A DNA stretch of 64,000 bases from Promethearchaeota archaeon (lineage in GTDB: Archaea > Asgardarchaeota > Lokiarchaeia > Sigyniarchaeales > SOKP01), in NCBI GenBank assembly GCA_016840085.1, contig JAEOTA010000054.1, forward strand, positions 62,001 through 126,000, written 5' to 3'. Of this stretch, positions 8,100-16,652 are shown piece after piece. Under the pieces are notes generated by a model. The model ran no database searches. It was given only the letters and a program-made list of their open reading frames with translations, and was not told where the DNA came from. Position 1 is the first letter of the stretch; each line of letters opens with the position of its first letter. Both the position numbers and the translations under genes were made by a program.

Positions 8100-9923
8100 T
8101 TATTCTTTTTTTTTAATGGGAATATCAATACGGGACGCGTAAGAGGCATTTCGTGCAATAGTGATAGTAGGTTTTCCATCAGGTGGGTATTTTCTAAAAG
8201 TGTCTTTATCAGCTCCCGCGATGGCAAGTTTAAGTCTATGTCCTTTTCGAATAAGGACAGACGTCGGTCGAAATCCGAAAGTTACTTCTGTGATTTCCCC
8301 CGGTATCATTGGAGAGGCATCCTTCTTTTTAAAAGAATGGTAGGGGATTAATATTTCATATGGGGGTGTATCCGTGGATATTTTACGGTGAATTAGTCTT
8401 AAATTTCCATCTGTAAAATAATGTATGTTTCCATTATCATCTACTTCTTCTAAATAAGCAAATATTGCTCCATCATCGTGAGTTGATCTAAGAAATAATG
8501 TAATCGTCGCATGACCTGTGATCTCTACATCTTCTTCAAAAGGCGGACTCGTATATGTCAATAACTTTTTATCTGCTTTTTCTCTATTTGAGTAATCAAT
8601 TGGTAAACCTAATAATGTCCACCACCTATTTAATCTACCAGATGTGGCGGTAAAGCTTACTTTATAATTATCTTCTCCAGCATCATTTTCAGGTTTCTTT
8701 GTAGTTATGGTATTATTTTCAGATAAATACCACTTCATTCTTGTAAATCCTTCAGGTGGCCAAACATGAGTTTTCTTCCATTTTTCTTCTCCCATTGTGT
8801 AATAATACATTGTTTTTCCTTTAATTCCCTCTCCATATAGAATTGAGTCAAAAAAATCAATCCATGTAGTAATACGCTCTTTTGGAGAAGGAGTGACTTC
8901 GGGTTTATCCGGAATTAAAGGATCAGCAGGATATGAAGCTCCATGATTCCATGCTCCAATTATTGCAATGTGAGGATTTTTCAAATTTATAAACCTATTT
9001 ATGTGAGCATCAATATAAGCTGAATCTAACCAAGCACACCAACTCAATATATGCACATTAGATTTTTCAAGCTGATCTTGGTAAATAAAAGAACTAATCT
9101 CATCTGGTGTTGTCCCATCTGGAAGAGAATCATCTCGAAAATCTTTATCATGAAGTAAATCATAGACATATTCATTTGAAAGATGTTCTTCCTTAGTTTC
9201 CTCTAATTTTTTCTGATCTATATCAATATCAATAGGTTTTACCCCTTTCATCAATAACCATAAGTACGGAATTAGTTCTTTAAAGCCTTTAGAATTGTTT
9301 TGATCAAGATTTCTTCCTACAAAGGACCAAAGTTGTATAAATGCTTGATCAAAACAGCCTCCAGGAAAAGCGACATCAGTATAAGCATCCCATAACCCGT
9401 GACCCGGCATAATAGCTTTGACAGCGGGATGATTATTTACTGCTAACTGTTCCGCAGTTGTTCCAGTATAAGATATTCCATTAGAAACAACATTTCCATC
9501 TGACCAAGGTTGAGAAATAATCCATTCTACAATATCAGCGCCATCTTTAACTTCTTCTTTTGAAAATGGATAAGGTCTTGATCCAAAAGAAGCACCACAT
9601 CCTCTCACGTCTACATACACTATTGCATAACCACGCTTAGTGAATAATGTAGGTGAGGGTGTAAAAATTGATGTTTCTTTAAGTACCCATCGAAAAGGAA
9701 TTCTAAGTTTTGCAGCTCTCCAATATCTTGTTTGATATAATAATGTAGGAAGTTTTTCTTCGGGATCTATTCCTTTAGGAAGACATATTGTTACAGCAAT
9801 TTTCACCGTATCTCTCATAGGAATATGGATATTACTGGTTGTATAATCTTTATAGGTCTTTCTTTGTGGAAAATTCCACTTCAGATGAAATGGATTATTA
9901 CCACTTTCGATATTTTTACTCAT
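8100..9923 (-). CDS. X-Pro dipeptidyl-peptidase (S15)/CocE-NonD family alpha/beta hydrolase
   Basis: The 607-residue serine hydrolase of the S15/CocE superfamily carries the nucleophile elbow NGISYTG (Ser about 151) and the upstream strand VYVDVRGCGASFGS that precedes the oxyanion region. WNHGAS near residue 325 is the likely catalytic His. The C-terminal third is a jelly-roll PepX_C domain (PPFEEDVEITGHATITLFLRS onward, ending FRKYPPDGKPTI). Members cleave Xaa-Pro peptides, acyl esters or amides such as cocaine and glutaryl-7-ACA; substrate cannot be told from sequence. There is no signal peptide, so it is probably cytoplasmic. It is followed by a small acidic gene in the same transcription unit. 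The ATG start and length suit the family. Confidence 0.9.
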   Translation of the reverse strand: MSKNIESGNNPFHLKWNFPQRKTYKDYTTSNIHIPMRDTVKIAVTICLPKGIDPEEKLPTLLYQTRYWRAAKLRIPFRWVLKETSIFTPSPTLFTKRGYAIVYVDVRGCGASFGSRPYPFSKEEVKDGADIVEWIISQPWSDGNVVSNGISYTGTTAEQLAVNNHPAVKAIMPGHGLWDAYTDVAFPGGCFDQAFIQLWSFVGRNLDQNNSKGFKELIPYLWLLMKGVKPIDIDIDQKKLEETKEEHLSNEYVYDLLHDKDFRDDSLPDGTTPDEISSFIYQDQLEKSNVHILSWCAWLDSAYIDAHINRFINLKNPHIAIIGAWNHGASYPADPLIPDKPEVTPSPKERITTWIDFFDSILYGEGIKGKTMYYYTMGEEKWKKTHVWPPEGFTRMKWYLSENNTITTKKPENDAGEDNYKVSFTATSGRLNRWWTLLGLPIDYSNREKADKKLLTYTSPPFEEDVEITGHATITLFLRSTHDDGAIFAYLEEVDDNGNIHYFTDGNLRLIHRKISTDTPPYEILIPYHSFKKKDASPMIPGEITEVTFGFRPTSVLIRKGHRLKLAIAGADKDTFRKYPPDGKPTITIARNASYASRIDIPIKKKE

Positions 9924-10090
9924 ATTTGTTTCTCTAATCCTAATTTTAATTCATAAAATAATATAATACTATTTTTATCTTCTGTTATTTATTAAGTTAC
10001 TTCTTCTGATAATTAATTGAATTGATTAGGTGTAAACCATAAATCTTTAAGGAAATGATCTCTTATACATCATAGAACTAAATTGTTGAT

Positions 10091-10097
10091 AAGGTGC
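10091..10097 (+). promoter_or_regulatory. Ribosome binding site that decides the iscU start
   Basis: AAGGTGC is followed by exactly 6 nt and then ATT at 10104, in frame with IscU. No ATG, GTG or TTG sits at that spacing; two in-frame TTG codons (10083, 10086) lie upstream of the site. Confidence 0.45.
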
Positions 10098-10103
10098 ATA
10101 AAG

Positions 10104-10484
10104 ATTTACTCTGATAAAGTCATGGAACACTTTAAAAATCCCCGAAATATGGGTGAAATGAAGGACGCTGATGCGGTAGGCGAATATGGAAATCCTATAT
10201 GTGGTGATTTAATGCATATATATATTAAGGTGAAAGAGATGAATGGACAAAAAATTATTGGTGACATCTCTTTTCAAACTTTTGGTTGCGCTGCTGCTAT
10301 TGCTACATCTTCTATGATTACAGAGATTGCAAAAGGAAAAACTTTAGATGAAGCTTCAAATATTACCAGAGATGATGTAGCTAATTCTTTAGATGGACTA
10401 CCTCCTATTAAATTGCATTGTTCCAATCTCGCTGCTGATGCATTAAAGGCAGCTATTGACAATTATCGAGAAAAGCAAAAGTAA
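10104..10484 (+). CDS. iscU: Fe-S cluster assembly scaffold IscU/NifU N-terminal type
   Basis: IscU is the scaffold on which cysteine-derived sulfur and iron are assembled into [2Fe-2S] clusters before transfer. All three ligand cysteines are present: NPICGD, FGCAAAIATSS and LHCSNLAADALKAAI (Cys 33, 62 and 106 counted from the ATT). With ATT as initiator the protein starts YSDKVMEHFKNPRN after the first residue, exactly where family members start. The TTG at 10083 would add seven residues and place the start before the ribosome binding site; the first ATG (10122) would cut off the conserved N-terminus. No IscS is adjacent; a nitroreductase-like gene follows after 48 nt. Identity is strong, start is inferred. 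Confidence 0.93.
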   Translation: MYSDKVMEHFKNPRNMGEMKDADAVGEYGNPICGDLMHIYIKVKEMNGQKIIGDISFQTFGCAAAIATSSMITEIAKGKTLDEASNITRDDVANSLDGLPPIKLHCSNLAADALKAAIDNYREKQK

Positions 10485-10532
10485 AATTCTTTTTACCTTT
10501 CAATTAGAAATAAAAGTTTATTCTTTACTATT

Positions 10533-11404
10533 ATGGAATTTTCTAAACCAATAATTGATATAATTCAAGAGCGAATATCTCATAGAACTTATTCTGGACA
10601 CTCTCTTGAAAAAGATCTAAGAGAAAAGGTACTAAATTTATTGAAAAATCATGATTCGATAAGTCCTTTTAGTGAATATGCTGGAAAAGCAAGATTTAGG
10701 CTTTTAAGCATTCCAGAGTTTAACTCTAAAGAAAAGAAAAAGTTAGGGACTTATGGATTTATAAAGGGTGCTCAAGATTTTATTGTAGGAGCAGTTGAAA
10801 AATCTCAGTACAGTCGAGAACATTATGGATATCTTATGGAAACTATTATCTTAGGTGCCACAGATTTGGGGTTAGGTACATGTTGGTTAGGTGGTTTTTT
10901 TAACAGAAGTCTTTTTGCTTCGAAAATTAATTGTACATCAGATGAAATCGTACCTGCTATTACTCCCATTGGATATTCTACTCAGAGAACAGTTAGAGAA
11001 AAAATTATTCGATCATTTGCTAAAGCTGATAAACGATTGCCATGGGACCAATTATTTTTTGAAGGAAATCATAATGTCTTTCTGACTGAGGATAAAGCAG
11101 AAGAATATTCAAAATTACTTGAAATGATTAGATTAGGCCATCTGCGGGAAATAAGCAACCTTGGCGGATAATTAAGGGACCTAACAGAAAAATTTTTCAT
11201 TTTTATACGATTAATCCTAAAGATGGACGCTTTTTGCATTATAGCAAATTTCGACCTATAGATATTGGAATAGCAGTTAGTCACTTTGATCTTACGGCAA
11301 AAGAATTAGGTATCAATGGAGAATGGATATTTGAAAATCCTCAGGTTCCTGAAGCAGAGAATTTATTATATAAGATTACTTGGAATGGGGATAACAAAAA
11401 ATAA
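10533..11404 (+). pseudogene. Nitroreductase-like flavoprotein (TM1586-type) with a one-base frameshift
   Basis: The frame from ATG 10533 stops at 11171, but the family sequence continues in another frame to TAA 11402-11404. The first part gives ISHRTYSGHSLEKDLREK (N-terminal FMN-binding region) and LGLGTCWLGGFFNRS. At 11139-11140 the codon for Pro in 'RLGPSAGNKQPWR' has lost one base; after it the other frame reads SAGNKQPWRIIKGPNRKIF, then FRPIDIGIAVSHFDLTAKEL and GINGEWIFE, the canonical C-terminal half. Joined, the protein is about 290 residues, the normal size for this FMN-dependent oxidoreductase group. One extra base near 11140 would restore it, so this is either a recent inactivation or a sequencing/assembly error. 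It follows iscU by 48 nt. Confidence 0.85.
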
Positions 11405-11545
11405 TCCACCCAATAATTAGTGTTTTTTCTAAAAGTAAAGTTGATAAAAATATTTTAAATTATTATCAATAACTATAATTACTGAATGTAGTAATTTATC
11501 TTAAGAGAATATACTTTAAATTTTGAAAATAAAAGGAGTTAAAAA

Positions 11546-11782
11546 ATGATCTTCAATATTTTGCACACATATCCATTGGGACCATATCATTGGGTTTTCA
11601 TGTTAGTGGGAGGTTTAATTTATTTTGTATTAAGCCTATTTATCGCTAAATATATGCATAAAGATGCAATCAAGAGAGGAATCAAAAATAGTGAATTCTG
11701 GCTATTAATAGGTTTTATCCTTAACGTGATTGGTTTACTACTTTATATCTTTGTTAGGAATAATTACGAAGAAAGAACATAA
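11546..11782 (+). CDS. Small two-helix membrane protein of unknown function
   Basis: The 78-residue protein has two predicted membrane helices (WVFMLVGGLIYFVLSLFIA and FWLLIGFILNVIGLLLYIFV) joined by a basic loop (KYMHKDAIKRGIKNSE). The ATG is preceded by AAAAGGAG with good spacing, which supports translation. It sits alone before the copper ATPase gene on the same strand, with about 250 nt between them. I do not recognise the family. Confidence 0.65.
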   Translation: MIFNILHTYPLGPYHWVFMLVGGLIYFVLSLFIAKYMHKDAIKRGIKNSEFWLLIGFILNVIGLLLYIFVRNNYEERT

Positions 11783-12017
11783 GACTTAAGATATGGGTAA
11801 AAAAGCAATTAAATTTCTATTTAATATTTTTTTCTTTTTTGAAATGGAAACATATCAAAATTCTATTGATATCCATATCTAAACCTTTTAAAATACTTCT
11901 AAAAAATAAACTTTAGTAAGAATTTGTCTAAGTTTTACAATTAAAACCTAATAGAAAATTTTCAAATTATAATCAAAAGCTATATTTACGGGGTAAAGTA
12001 ATAAATCATTAGACTTA

Positions 12018-12024
12018 GAGGTGA
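12018..12024 (+). promoter_or_regulatory. Ribosome binding site for the copper ATPase
   Basis: GAGGTGA precedes, by exactly 6 nt, an in-frame ATA (12031). An ATG lies 1 nt downstream of the site (12026) but reads ATG AAA TAG and stops. Insertion of one A after AAA would put that ATG in frame, so either ATA initiation or a lost A in the A-run explains the site. Confidence 0.5.
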
Positions 12025-12030
12025 TATGAA

Positions 12031-14907
12031 ATAGAAACAAAATCTACTGAAAAAGTAAAAATTAAACTTAGTGGTATGACATGTGCAAATTGTGCATACA
12101 AAATTGAGACAAAACTAAAAGGATTAGACGGAGTTAATAATTCAGTTGTCAATTTTGCTAATGAGGAAGCAACCGTTGAATTCAATCCCACTCTTGTAAA
12201 TTACGGTGATTTCAATAAAGCTATTCACGACTTAGGATATAAAGCTACTTTAGCTAAGATTGATCTTAAGATAATTAATCAGCTTACAGAAGAAGAATTC
12301 AATAACGTGGTTAATAAAGTAAGAGAAATAAAAGGAATTTATGGTGTTAGAGGAAATTTTAATGTAAATAAGCTATTTATTGAATTTAATGAATTGGAGT
12401 TAGATGAAAACAATGTATTTTCGCATGTTAAAAGCTTAGGTTATAAGATAGAAAAAACAGCTGGTGCAATGGATAAAGAAATTGAAAAGCATAAAAAAGA
12501 AATGAGATATCGACTTCGGATTCTAAGTATTTCTTTGATTTTTACCTTTATTATTACACCAATTAGTTGGTTTATAGAAGAATCATTTACAAGAAATCTA
12601 ATATTATTCTTTTTCGCTATTGGCAATTATACTATTGCAGGGTCTTTCTTTCTTATAGGTGCTTATAAATCTTTAAAAAATAAATCAACGAATATGGATG
12701 TTTTAGTTGCATTAGGTACGACAACAGCTTTGGTCTATTCGATTTTAACAACGTTTCTTATAGAAGGCAAGACGTTTTATGAAGCAATGAGTATGATTTT
12801 ATCATTCTTACTTGTCGGTAAGTATTTTGAACATAAAACGAAGGGTCAAACCTCTGAAGCAATTAAAAAGTTAATAGGTTTACAACCCAAAACAGCAACC
12901 CTGTTAAAAGATAATTATGAAATCGAGATTCCCATTGAAGAAATCGAAGTAGGTGATATTTTAGTAGTGAGACCTGGTGAAAAAATCCCCGTTGATGGAA
13001 AAGTGGTTAAAGGAAAGACAAAGGTTGATGAATCTATGATTACAGGTGAAAGTAAATATATAAAGAAAGAAGTAAATTCTGAAGTAATTGGTGCTACTGT
13101 CAACCAAACTGGATTAATTCAAATTATAACTGAAAAAGTAGGAAAAGACACTCTTTTATTCCAAATCATCGATTTTGTTAAAGAAGCTCAAAGTAAAAAG
13201 GCAGCAAAGCAAAAGTTAGCTGATAAAGTTAGTAATTATTTTGTTCCAGTTGTAGTGTTAATTGCAATGGGTGCATTTCTTTATTGGTATTTTTTTGCTC
13301 AAATTGGATTAGAATTATCATTATTAGTTTTTACTTCTATAGTTGTTATATCATGTCCATGTGCACTAGGTTTAGCTATTCCTACGGCCGTAATTGTCGG
13401 AACTGGTAAAGGTGCTGAAAATGGAATTTTATTAAAGGGAGGAGATTCTCTAGAAGCCATAAATACAATTAATGCCATAGTTTTTGATAAAACAGGAACA
13501 TTAACGGTTGGAAAACCTAAAGTATCTGTAATATTTACTGAAAAGGATTTAAAAGGCGAGGGATATGATGAGAAGGACCTTTTATTTTTTGCTGGGAGTG
13601 CTGAAATGGGATCTGAACATCCTCTAGCACAAGCAATAATAGAAGCGTCTAATCAAAAAGGCTTAACTCTTGAAACACCAATAGATTTTGATGCAATACC
13701 CGGAGAAGGCATCATTACTACTATTAGGAACAAAAGTGTGTTGATTGGTAATGAAAAACTGATAATTGAGAATAACTTCTCTTTTGAACCTTATAAAGAA
13801 AAGTATAATGAATTCCAGGAACAGGGAATAACCACGATATTAATTAGTATCGATAAAGATGTACGAGGAATTATTGGAATATCCGATAAAATTAAAGATC
13901 AAGCACCTTATGCTTTAGATAAATTACGAGAAAAAGGATTAGAACTTTATATGATTACTGGAGATAATAAACAAACTGCCTTAAGTATAGGAAAGCAATT
14001 AAAAATTAATGAGGACCATATTTTAGCAGAAGTTTTACCTAACGAAAAAGCGACTAAAATACAGGAATTACAGCAATTAGATGATCACAAAATAGTTGCC
14101 ATGGTAGGAGATGGTATTAACGACGCTCCGGCATTAGCACAAGCGGATGTTGGAATTGCTATAGGTTCTGGAACTGATATTGCTATAGAAACTGCTGATA
14201 TAGTCTTAATGAGAGGAGACCTAAGAAACGTTGTATCAGCAATCAATTTATCTAAAAAGACATATAGAAAAATGATTACAAATTTAATCTGGGCTTTTAT
14301 TTATAATCTTATTGGCATTCCTATTGCAGCTGGTATTTTATATTATGCTACAGGATTTTTCTTACCACCTTATTTAGCTGCGGTCTTTATGGCTTCCAGC
14401 TCAGTTTCAGTTGTAACAAATGCATTGTTTTTGAAAAGATTTGAACCTAAAACACCTCAACAATTAGAAGAAGAACGGTTATTGATCTCTCAAGAAAAAG
14501 TTATTGATCCTGTATGTGGTATGCAAATCGAACCTAGGCGTGCTATTGAATATGAATATAAAGATAAGATTTATCATTTTTGTAATCCAAACTGTGAAGC
14601 TCATTTCAAACGTGATCCTGAGAGATTTAAAAACTATGGTGCTATGGATCCGAAATTAATGCAAATGAAAAGCTCTAATAATAAAGAGATAAAAGAAATT
14701 GTAAATGAAAATAATCTAAAAAAAGAGGATGATAAAAAAATGGGAAAATTAAAATGTAAAGAATGTGGATTTGAACAAGAAATCCCAATGCATTGTGGAC
14801 AACCAATGCATAAAGAAGGAAATCAGTTAGTCTGTTGGATGGGTGCATCTTGTGGAGCGCAACCAATTCCAGAACATCATAGTAAACCAATGGAAGTAGT
14901 TAAATAA
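12031..14907 (+). CDS. copA: Copper-translocating P1B-type ATPase with C-terminal YHS and Cys-rich domains
   Basis: This ATPase exports Cu(I) across the membrane. Counting from ATG 12076 (943 residues): heavy-metal domain with GMTCANC at the start, then a second, degenerate metal-domain fold (about 66-125) without CxxC. The membrane region carries the transport motif CPC (427-429). The phosphorylation site is [11 protein letters not shown] (Asp 471), and the hinge is [20 protein letters not shown]. After the last helices comes a YHS/TRASH-like domain ([12 protein letters not shown]...CNPNCEAHF, about 808-852). A Cys/His-rich tail follows ([19 protein letters not shown]...CWMGASCG, about 888-925). 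Starting at ATG 12076 removes residues normally ahead of the first metal domain; the ATA at 12031 adds 15 suitable residues ([13 protein letters not shown]). The next gene encodes a free copy of the tail domain, suggesting one copper-handling operon. Confidence 0.95.
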   Translation: METKSTEKVKIKLSGMTCANCAYKIETKLKGLDGVNNSVVNFANEEATVEFNPTLVNYGDFNKAIHDLGYKATLAKIDLKIINQLTEEEFNNVVNKVREIKGIYGVRGNFNVNKLFIEFNELELDENNVFSHVKSLGYKIEKTAGAMDKEIEKHKKEMRYRLRILSISLIFTFIITPISWFIEESFTRNLILFFFAIGNYTIAGSFFLIGAYKSLKNKSTNMDVLVALGTTTALVYSILTTFLIEGKTFYEAMSMILSFLLVGKYFEHKTKGQTSEAIKKLIGLQPKTATLLKDNYEIEIPIEEIEVGDILVVRPGEKIPVDGKVVKGKTKVDESMITGESKYIKKEVNSEVIGATVNQTGLIQIITEKVGKDTLLFQIIDFVKEAQSKKAAKQKLADKVSNYFVPVVVLIAMGAFLYWYFFAQIGLELSLLVFTSIVVISCPCALGLAIPTAVIVGTGKGAENGILLKGGDSLEAINTINAIVFDKTGTLTVGKPKVSVIFTEKDLKGEGYDEKDLLFFAGSAEMGSEHPLAQAIIEASNQKGLTLETPIDFDAIPGEGIITTIRNKSVLIGNEKLIIENNFSFEPYKEKYNEFQEQGITTILISIDKDVRGIIGISDKIKDQAPYALDKLREKGLELYMITGDNKQTALSIGKQLKINEDHILAEVLPNEKATKIQELQQLDDHKIVAMVGDGINDAPALAQADVGIAIGSGTDIAIETADIVLMRGDLRNVVSAINLSKKTYRKMITNLIWAFIYNLIGIPIAAGILYYATGFFLPPYLAAVFMASSSVSVVTNALFLKRFEPKTPQQLEEERLLISQEKVIDPVCGMQIEPRRAIEYEYKDKIYHFCNPNCEAHFKRDPERFKNYGAMDPKLMQMKSSNNKEIKEIVNENNLKKEDDKKMGKLKCKECGFEQEIPMHCGQPMHKEGNQLVCWMGASCGAQPIPEHHSKPMEVVK

Positions 14908-14935
14908 AAAATTTTGAAAGGAGGTGGATAAAAAT

Positions 14936-15109
14936 ATGGGATTGTACAAGTGTAGTGGATGTGGCAAGGTAATAGATACATTGCCGAAATGTTGCGGAGA
15001 AGATATGATCTATGATGAAGAAGAAAATCAATTTGAATGTTATATGGGACCAAAATGTGGATATCTTCCATTGAATAATCTTAAATGCGAAGATTGTTGT
15101 AATGATTAA
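14936..15109 (+). CDS. Small Cys-rich metal-binding protein related to the CopA tail
   Basis: A 57-residue protein with CSGCG, CCGEDM, ECYMGPKCG and CEDCCND, eleven cysteines in all. Its spacing matches the last ~50 residues of the ATPase encoded 28 nt upstream (CKECG...HCGQPMH...CWMGASCG), so the two are probably duplicates of one domain. AAAGGAGGTGG lies just ahead of ATG 14936; an in-frame GTG (14924) overlaps the ribosome binding site and is a less likely start. A copper or zinc chaperone or buffer for the ATPase is the natural inference; the ligand is not proven by sequence. Confidence 0.75.
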   Translation: MGLYKCSGCGKVIDTLPKCCGEDMIYDEEENQFECYMGPKCGYLPLNNLKCEDCCND

Positions 15110-15208
15110 TCAATAATAAATACAATTTTTTCTTTTAAATTTTTAGCATTAAAAAAAGGCTTTTAAAATTTTTTTCTATGAATAGTGTAAAGAATTAATA
15201 TAATCTTT

Positions 15209-16510
15209 TTATTCATTAATAGGATTATTTTTGTCTTTCAGTTTCAACCAGATTTCTAGAAACACAAACATTAATAATCCGATAAAGCAAAGCAGAGCGC
15301 CAATGAGAAATGCCACTTGATATGCAAAAATTTCACTTTTTCCTTGGTTTATGAGAGCATCTATCAGTGGACCACTGATCAAAGTGCTGGCAGACCCCCA
15401 ACTCAAGAAAAAAGTAGTGTTATATACAGCGAATAATTTTGCGCGAATTCTTGCTGGAATCAGATTTGAAGCTATCGCATAGGAAGATGCATATATTATT
15501 ACTTCTGCTGCCCCTATTAAGAAACCCCCTACAAAAATGAGCTCTAAATGAATGGTAGTGGCTGTAATTATTAAAGCAATAATTCCTATAGAAGTTCCAA
15601 GTATTAATGATCGAGAATGACCAAATTTTTTACTTAAAAATCCTGCTATAAATCCAATTATTACTACTGCTACTGAACGCATATTTGCTATAAAACTTAA
15701 CATTATACTATTTACATTAAAACCCGAATCCAAAGAGAGGTATTGAGAGTATGGAACTGCGATTGAATTTCTTCCAAAATTAATAAAAATCAATGAAATT
15801 ATGAATACAATAAAGATGACTATATTTTTTTGATTATTTTTATTGTTTAATTCAACTAGATTTTTCTCCTCTTTTTCTTCTAAATTAATACCTCCTTCTG
15901 GACAGAATAACATAGGTAAAGTAGATATAAACATAACAAACGATGCAACAAAAAACAATGACCCGTTTCTAAATCCCAACCCTTGATCATACAAAAATCC
16001 TCCTATGAATATTCCAATAATACGCCCCAATCCTCCTATACTATTAAGCTCACCCATAATTTTTGTGCGTTTTTCATAAGGATATAAATCAGTAACCAAT
16101 GCGCTCCAACCAATATTAGACATTGACCAAAACATTTCTACACAACTAAGACCAATTATAATTACATATCCCGCAAGGTATAGGTTACTAAATGAATAAT
16201 GTATTAGCCAAATACTAAGTGTGCCAATCCCCGCAAGAATCTCACCTAAAATTATTAAAGTACGGCGGAGTTGAAATTTATCACTAATAGGCCCCCATAC
16301 AAAGTTCTGAAATATAACACTCATTATCATAGGAAGCGTAGCGTATAGAGTGGTTTCCCATACTGACATATTTAAAAATTCTTTTAAATAAATTGATAAA
16401 AAAGTGTAAAATAAACCCCTTCTAAACATTGCTAACATTTGAAAAGAAGATAATCCAATAAAAATGTTAGAAGATGATTTGGATGCTGTTTTCGTCAACA
16501 AATCTCTCAA
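15209..16510 (-). CDS. Major facilitator superfamily transporter
   Basis: The 433-residue protein has about 12 hydrophobic helices and a central cytoplasmic charged loop (LEEKEEKNLVELNNKNNQKN, about 205-225). The loop between helices 2 and 3 has the MFS pattern GPISDKFQLRRTLI, and the equivalent loop in the second half reads GFLSKKFGHSRSLIL. The substrate cannot be deduced; this branch resembles drug/sugar-type MFS proteins. Start is TTG at 16510. The gene is monocistronic and converges on the Cys-rich copper gene. Confidence 0.85.
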   Translation of the reverse strand: MRDLLTKTASKSSSNIFIGLSSFQMLAMFRRGLFYTFLSIYLKEFLNMSVWETTLYATLPMIMSVIFQNFVWGPISDKFQLRRTLIILGEILAGIGTLSIWLIHYSFSNLYLAGYVIIIGLSCVEMFWSMSNIGWSALVTDLYPYEKRTKIMGELNSIGGLGRIIGIFIGGFLYDQGLGFRNGSLFFVASFVMFISTLPMLFCPEGGINLEEKEEKNLVELNNKNNQKNIVIFIVFIISLIFINFGRNSIAVPYSQYLSLDSGFNVNSIMLSFIANMRSVAVVIIGFIAGFLSKKFGHSRSLILGTSIGIIALIITATTIHLELIFVGGFLIGAAEVIIYASSYAIASNLIPARIRAKLFAVYNTTFFLSWGSASTLISGPLIDALINQGKSEIFAYQVAFLIGALLCFIGLLMFVFLEIWLKLKDKNNPINE

Positions 16511-16652
16511 TAATTAATCTTTATCTTTTTTAAATAACCAAAAGAAAAAAATTTTATTTATTCTGATTTTGACATACAATTTTAAAAAATAGTTGAATTA
16601 AAAAAAAGTTTGAATTTTTTGATACTAACAGTTTAGAATTATTTTATTCGTT

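Noticed and set aside
10891..11085. Alternative frame inside the nitroreductase gene.
   Set aside because: It is a shadow of the conserved frame; the frameshift compensates at 11139, not here.
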